Below are positions 61,082 to 64,000 of a stretch of 64,000 nt of DNA, piece by piece. Made by a program: the position numbers and the translations under genes. The first letter of the stretch is position 1, and every line of letters starts with the position of its first letter. The DNA comes from Lentisphaeria bacterium (lineage in GTDB: Bacteria > Verrucomicrobiota > Lentisphaeria > Victivallales > Victivallaceae): assembly GCA_018265615.1 (NCBI GenBank), contig JABLYX010000011.1:1-64000 (forward strand). Reading direction: 5' to 3'. Below the pieces are notes generated by a model. The model searched no databases, had not been told where the DNA came from, and saw only the letters and a program-made list of their open reading frames with translations.

Positions 61082-61926
61082 AATATATCGGAGCACATGT
61101 CAGCATTTCGGGCGGCGTGGAAAACGCCCCGCTCAACGCGCATGAACTCGGGGCGACCGCGTTCGCGATGTTCACGAAGAACCAGCGCCAGTGGAGCGCG
61201 CCGCCGCTGGCGGAGGAGTCGGTCGCGGCTTTCCGGGCGAACTGCGAAAAGTTCGGCTATCAGCCGGAATTCATCCTGCCGCACGACACCTACCTCATCA
61301 ACCTCGGCCAGCCGGACCCGGAGAAGCGGAAGCGTTCGCTCGCGGCGTTCATCGATGAACTCACGCGCTGCAGCGAGCTCGGGCTCGTGAAGCTGAACTT
61401 CCACCCCGGCAGCCATCTGAAGGAGGTCACGCTCGACGGGGAGCTCAGGCTCATCGCGGAGAGCGTCCGCGAAGCGGTCGATGCGGTTCCGAACGTCTCC
61501 GCGGTCTTCGAGAATACCGCGGGGCAGGGGACCAACGTCGGTTACGAGTTCGGGCAGATCGCGACGATGCTCGAGCTCGTCGACCGGCCCGGGCGGGTCG
61601 GCGTCTGCCTCGACACCTGCCACACCTATGCGGCGGGGTACGACCTCAAGTCGCCGGAGGGGTATGACAGAACGTTCGAAGAGTTCGGCCGCCTGATCGG
61701 GTTCGAGTATCTGCAGGGCATGCACCTGAACGATTCGAAGAGTGTGCTCGGCGGCAAGCTCGACCGGCATAACAGCATCGGGGAAGGGGAACTCGGGCTC
61801 GATTTCTTCCGCCGCCTGATGCGGGATGAACGGTTCGACGGCATTCCGCTGATCCTCGAAACCCCGAACGAGGAGATCTGGGCGAAGGAGATTGCGATGC
61901 TGAAGGAGTTCGCCGGGAATTCCTGA
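61078..61926 (+). CDS. nfo: Endonuclease IV (AP endonuclease)
   Basis: 282 aa, the family length. Zn-dependent enzyme cutting 5' to abasic sites in base excision repair. Motifs: MKYIGAHVSISGGVENAP, FMFTKNQRQW-type stretch (FAMFTKNQRQW), VKLNFHPGSH, VFENTAGQGTNVGY, GVCLDTCHTYAAGYD, HLNDSK, DRHNSIGEGELG and ILETPNEEIW, which carry the nine metal ligands of the family. AAGGAG lies upstream of the ATG within the overlapping preceding gene. Only 6 nt separate its stop from that of the convergent MBL-fold gene. Confidence 0.96.
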   Translation: MKYIGAHVSISGGVENAPLNAHELGATAFAMFTKNQRQWSAPPLAEESVAAFRANCEKFGYQPEFILPHDTYLINLGQPDPEKRKRSLAAFIDELTRCSELGLVKLNFHPGSHLKEVTLDGELRLIAESVREAVDAVPNVSAVFENTAGQGTNVGYEFGQIATMLELVDRPGRVGVCLDTCHTYAAGYDLKSPEGYDRTFEEFGRLIGFEYLQGMHLNDSKSVLGGKLDRHNSIGEGELGLDFFRRLMRDERFDGIPLILETPNEEIWAKEIAMLKEFAGNS

Positions 61927-61932
61927 CGCGGA

Positions 61933-62640
61933 TCAGACGATCCGGACGATATCCTCGGTTTCGCGCGGATATCGCCGGAACAGCTCCGGATCGTGGAACG
62001 GAAGCAGCTCGGCATCTTGCGGCAGCGCCCGGACGGCTTCGGCGTTGCGTTCCGGATTCTCCGCATAGCCGATCGGGAGCTGTTCAAGGAGGTTCCGGTA
62101 ATGGTAGCATTCGTCCCCTGTGACGAGGAAGTTTCTGCCGCCGGCGGAGAATGTGATCCGCACCGAGCCGGGCGTGTGCCCGCCTGTGCGGCGGATCCGC
62201 AGCGGAGCGAGCTCGAACTCCTCCCGGTAGAGCGTGAGCCGCCCGGCCGGGAGCTCCGGATGGTCCGGGCACTCGTTCCGGTAAGCCGGATATTGGCGCT
62301 CCTCCATCAGGATCTCGGCGGCCGGGAAGCAGGAGATTCCACCCGTATGGTCGAAGTGGTGATGGGTGATGACGACATGCGTGATCTCCTCCGGCGCGAG
62401 GCCGAGCTTGCCCAGCAGCTCCGGTGCGTTCCCTGTGACGGACACTCCGAATTCCGCGGCTTTTTTCGCGTCATTCAATCCGGTGTCGATGAGGATGCTG
62501 CGTCCATCGAAGCGGAGCAGGAGGAATGCCCACGACATCCGGACGGCGCGCTCCGGGCTTTCGCCGCGGAAAATCAGGTGCGCCGGGCAGTCGGAGAAGC
62601 CGCAGTTCAGCGCATGGAGCCGGAGGCCGGGATTTGTCAT
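61933..62640 (-). CDS. Metallo-beta-lactamase-fold hydrolase
   Basis: 235 aa, no signal peptide. The metal site H-x-H-x-D-H is in VVITHHHFDHTGG, with later ligands in GGHTPGSVRI, VTGDECYHYRN and LLPFHDPELF. The arrangement resembles the lactonase (AiiA-like)/glyoxalase group, so ester or lactone hydrolysis is possible. Its ATG at 62640 overlaps the stop of the upstream membrane-protein gene by 4 nt (ATGA), so they are co-translated. Substrate unknown. Confidence 0.85.
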   Translation of the reverse strand: MTNPGLRLHALNCGFSDCPAHLIFRGESPERAVRMSWAFLLLRFDGRSILIDTGLNDAKKAAEFGVSVTGNAPELLGKLGLAPEEITHVVITHHHFDHTGGISCFPAAEILMEERQYPAYRNECPDHPELPAGRLTLYREEFELAPLRIRRTGGHTPGSVRITFSAGGRNFLVTGDECYHYRNLLEQLPIGYAENPERNAEAVRALPQDAELLPFHDPELFRRYPRETEDIVRIV

Positions 62641-64000
62641 TTCGGTTCTTCCGTTTTCTTTGCCGGTTCCTGCGCGGGAGCAGTCCCGGCCGGATTTTCC
62701 GCAGCCGGAGCCGGCGCGAATAGCGGCGAGACGACGCGGTGATAGCACCAGTAGCCGCCCCATGAGCAAAGCGCCGCGAAAATCAGTATCAGCACGATCC
62801 GCAGCGGCCAGTTGCGGCGCGGTTTGCTGAACAGGTCCACGAGGTCGCGTTTGAGGTAGTCGGAGCTTGGAATCGGAGGCACGAACGTGAAGATCGCGCC
62901 CATCCGGCGGCTGAGCCGCATCGGCCGGTTCACCGCGAACCCGTTCGCCTCAAGGAACCGCGACAGGTTCCGGCGGTAGAGCTTCACCAGTGAAACCGCG
63001 ACGACCGGGCCGCCGAACACGAGGATGATTCCGAACAGCACCGCGAGCACGTTCCAGATCGAGACATTTGCGAGCTGCTTGACGATGAAGGCGATCGAGC
63101 TGCCGAGCGCCGCAATGCCGATTCCGCCGCCCATCAGCAGCATGGAGCCCGAGATTGCGGGCGTCTGCATTTTCGGGACGGCGGCTTTCGGGGCAGTCGC
63201 GGCGGCGGCCGCCGCGGAGAGGTTCGTTTCGAGCTGCTTCTGCGCCTCCTGGCTCTTGCTCGAGAAGAAGCGGTCGGCCTGGTTGCCGATGAACTCCCCG
63301 AATTTGTAGAACGGCATGCGCAGCGCCTCGGAAACCGAAACGGGCTGCTGTACGAGGTCGATGATTTTCGCATCCCACAATTCGCCGTCCGCCGAGAAGA
63401 AAATCCCGTGCTTGGAGATGAAGAAGTTGCGGATATTTCCGCTCGTGACTGCGACCGCGAGCTTCATGGTTTTTATCGCGTCGGGCTTGCCGGTGACGGC
63501 ATCGAGGTAGATCACGCAGATGTCGCTCAGCTTCACGATGTTCTTGTGCTCCGCGACGTTCGAGACGATCGAGCAGAGCGTGAAGCTCCGTCCGTCCATG
63601 ACGAGCTTGCCCGCCTGCAGCAGCGAAGGCGCTTCCGGGTTGAAGAGGCGGCTCAGGTTCACGAAATTGTTCAGGAACTCCCGCAGGCAGCATTGGAACA
63701 GAATCAGCTTGTGAAGCTGTTCACATGCGCCGATCCGGGGGGCGACCGCGAGATCCGTCGCAATCATGTCGCGCAGCTGCCCGACCAGCTCCGGGGCGAT
63801 CAGCCGCCGGAGCGTTTCGACGTCGGTGCCGCCGAATTTGTCTTCCGGCTTCGATGCGAGCCAGGCGGCGTAGGGCGCGAGCTTCGCCTTCAGCTGCTTC
63901 CAGGCGTCCTGCGTGAGCTTTGAATCCGTGAGGAAGCTCTGCAGGTGCGGATCCGCGGCGAACGCTTTCATCGCGTCGCGTTTGAGCGGGTTCAGTCTGG
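62637..64000 (-). CDS. Membrane protein of unknown function (5' end outside window)
   Basis: The frame stays open to the window edge (upstream codons read RLNPLKRDA before the Met at 63971), so the N-terminus is probably cut off; at least 454 codons are visible. The first 270 residues seen look soluble and helical. A Gly-rich hydrophobic stretch (GSMLLMGGGIGIAALGSSIAFIV; landmark GGGIGIAALGSS), a second segment (WNVLAVLFGIILVFGGPVVAVSL) and a third near the C-terminus (IVLILIFAALCSWGGYW) are likely membrane-spanning. The tail is Ala/Pro/Lys-rich. I do not recognise the family. Confidence 0.65.
   Translation of the reverse strand, partial: RLNPLKRDAMKAFAADPHLQSFLTDSKLTQDAWKQLKAKLAPYAAWLASKPEDKFGGTDVETLRRLIAPELVGQLRDMIATDLAVAPRIGACEQLHKLILFQCCLREFLNNFVNLSRLFNPEAPSLLQAGKLVMDGRSFTLCSIVSNVAEHKNIVKLSDICVIYLDAVTGKPDAIKTMKLAVAVTSGNIRNFFISKHGIFFSADGELWDAKIIDLVQQPVSVSEALRMPFYKFGEFIGNQADRFFSSKSQEAQKQLETNLSAAAAAATAPKAAVPKMQTPAISGSMLLMGGGIGIAALGSSIAFIVKQLANVSIWNVLAVLFGIILVFGGPVVAVSLVKLYRRNLSRFLEANGFAVNRPMRLSRRMGAIFTFVPPIPSSDYLKRDLVDLFSKPRRNWPLRIVLILIFAALCSWGGYWCYHRVVSPLFAPAPAAENPAGTAPAQEPAKKTEEPK

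Overview
The window looks like chromosomal DNA of a Lentisphaerae/Victivallales-type bacterium (PVC superphylum). This is inferred from its style and not from any marker gene: high GC, five separate genes for prepilin-type proteins that begin with an almost identical FTLIELLVVIAIIAILA segment and (in four of five) end in an H-X9-DG motif, many secreted glycoside hydrolases (GHs), several FAD_oxidored-family flavoproteins, and GntR, LacI and AraC regulators placed beside them. I see no rRNA, tRNA, CRISPR array, insertion sequence or phage gene.

Layout. 0-2.1 kb: a short tandem repeat, then a glnB-amt ammonium operon (minus strand) behind a good sigma-54 promoter. 2.2-9.1 kb: housekeeping and metabolic genes (GT4 glycosyltransferase, GH43-like propeller, malic enzyme, hisF, nitroreductase, an unknown protein, hexose-6-phosphate mutarotase). 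9.1-33.1 kb: carbohydrate-degradation region with three cassettes and a GH106-like enzyme. Cassette 1 is prepilin, FAD enzyme and GH, divergent from a PocR/AraC regulator. Cassette 2 is GntR, prepilin, GH5, GH2 and probably an FAD enzyme. Cassette 3 is prepilin, GntR, enolase-superfamily enzyme and a giant GH2-like protein. 33.3-38 kb: PTS-EIIA/CBS protein, MtaB, and an operon of an anchored coiled-coil protein, a metallophosphoesterase and a LacI regulator. 38-49.1 kb: cassettes 4 (GntR, prepilin, GH, double FAD protein) and 5 (GntR, prepilin, GH), transcribed divergently from a shared intergenic region. 49.1-64 kb: ADP-ribosylglycohydrolase, an AraC/GH13 divergent pair, radical SAM protein, DUF2264 protein, parvulin, DUF1015/MTHFR/flippase operon, sugar-phosphate isomerase-like protein plus endonuclease IV, MBL-fold hydrolase, and a membrane protein cut by the window edge.

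The main theme is the repeated unit of a one-component regulator, a dedicated H-X9-DG prepilin-like protein, a signal-peptide-bearing GH and often a redox or isomerising enzyme, five times in 40 kb. It resembles a polysaccharide-utilisation locus in which a pseudopilin occupies the place that SusC/D holds in Bacteroidetes. Cassette 3 is flanked by two diverged copies of one non-coding segment (terminator hairpin plus promoter plus the 3' end of the EIIA/CBS gene), and its base composition looks lower in GC than its neighbours, so cassettes may be gained by insertion or duplication at such sites.

Several control regions can be read directly: the sigma-54 promoter of glnB, near-consensus sigma-70 promoters before most regulator-led cassettes, a 21-bp-spaced direct repeat between araC and the GH13 gene, and three helically phased repeats around the promoter of the gntR gene at 45.3 kb. 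Start codons were chosen by ribosome-binding site and family length. No stretch over 300 bases lacks a gene.
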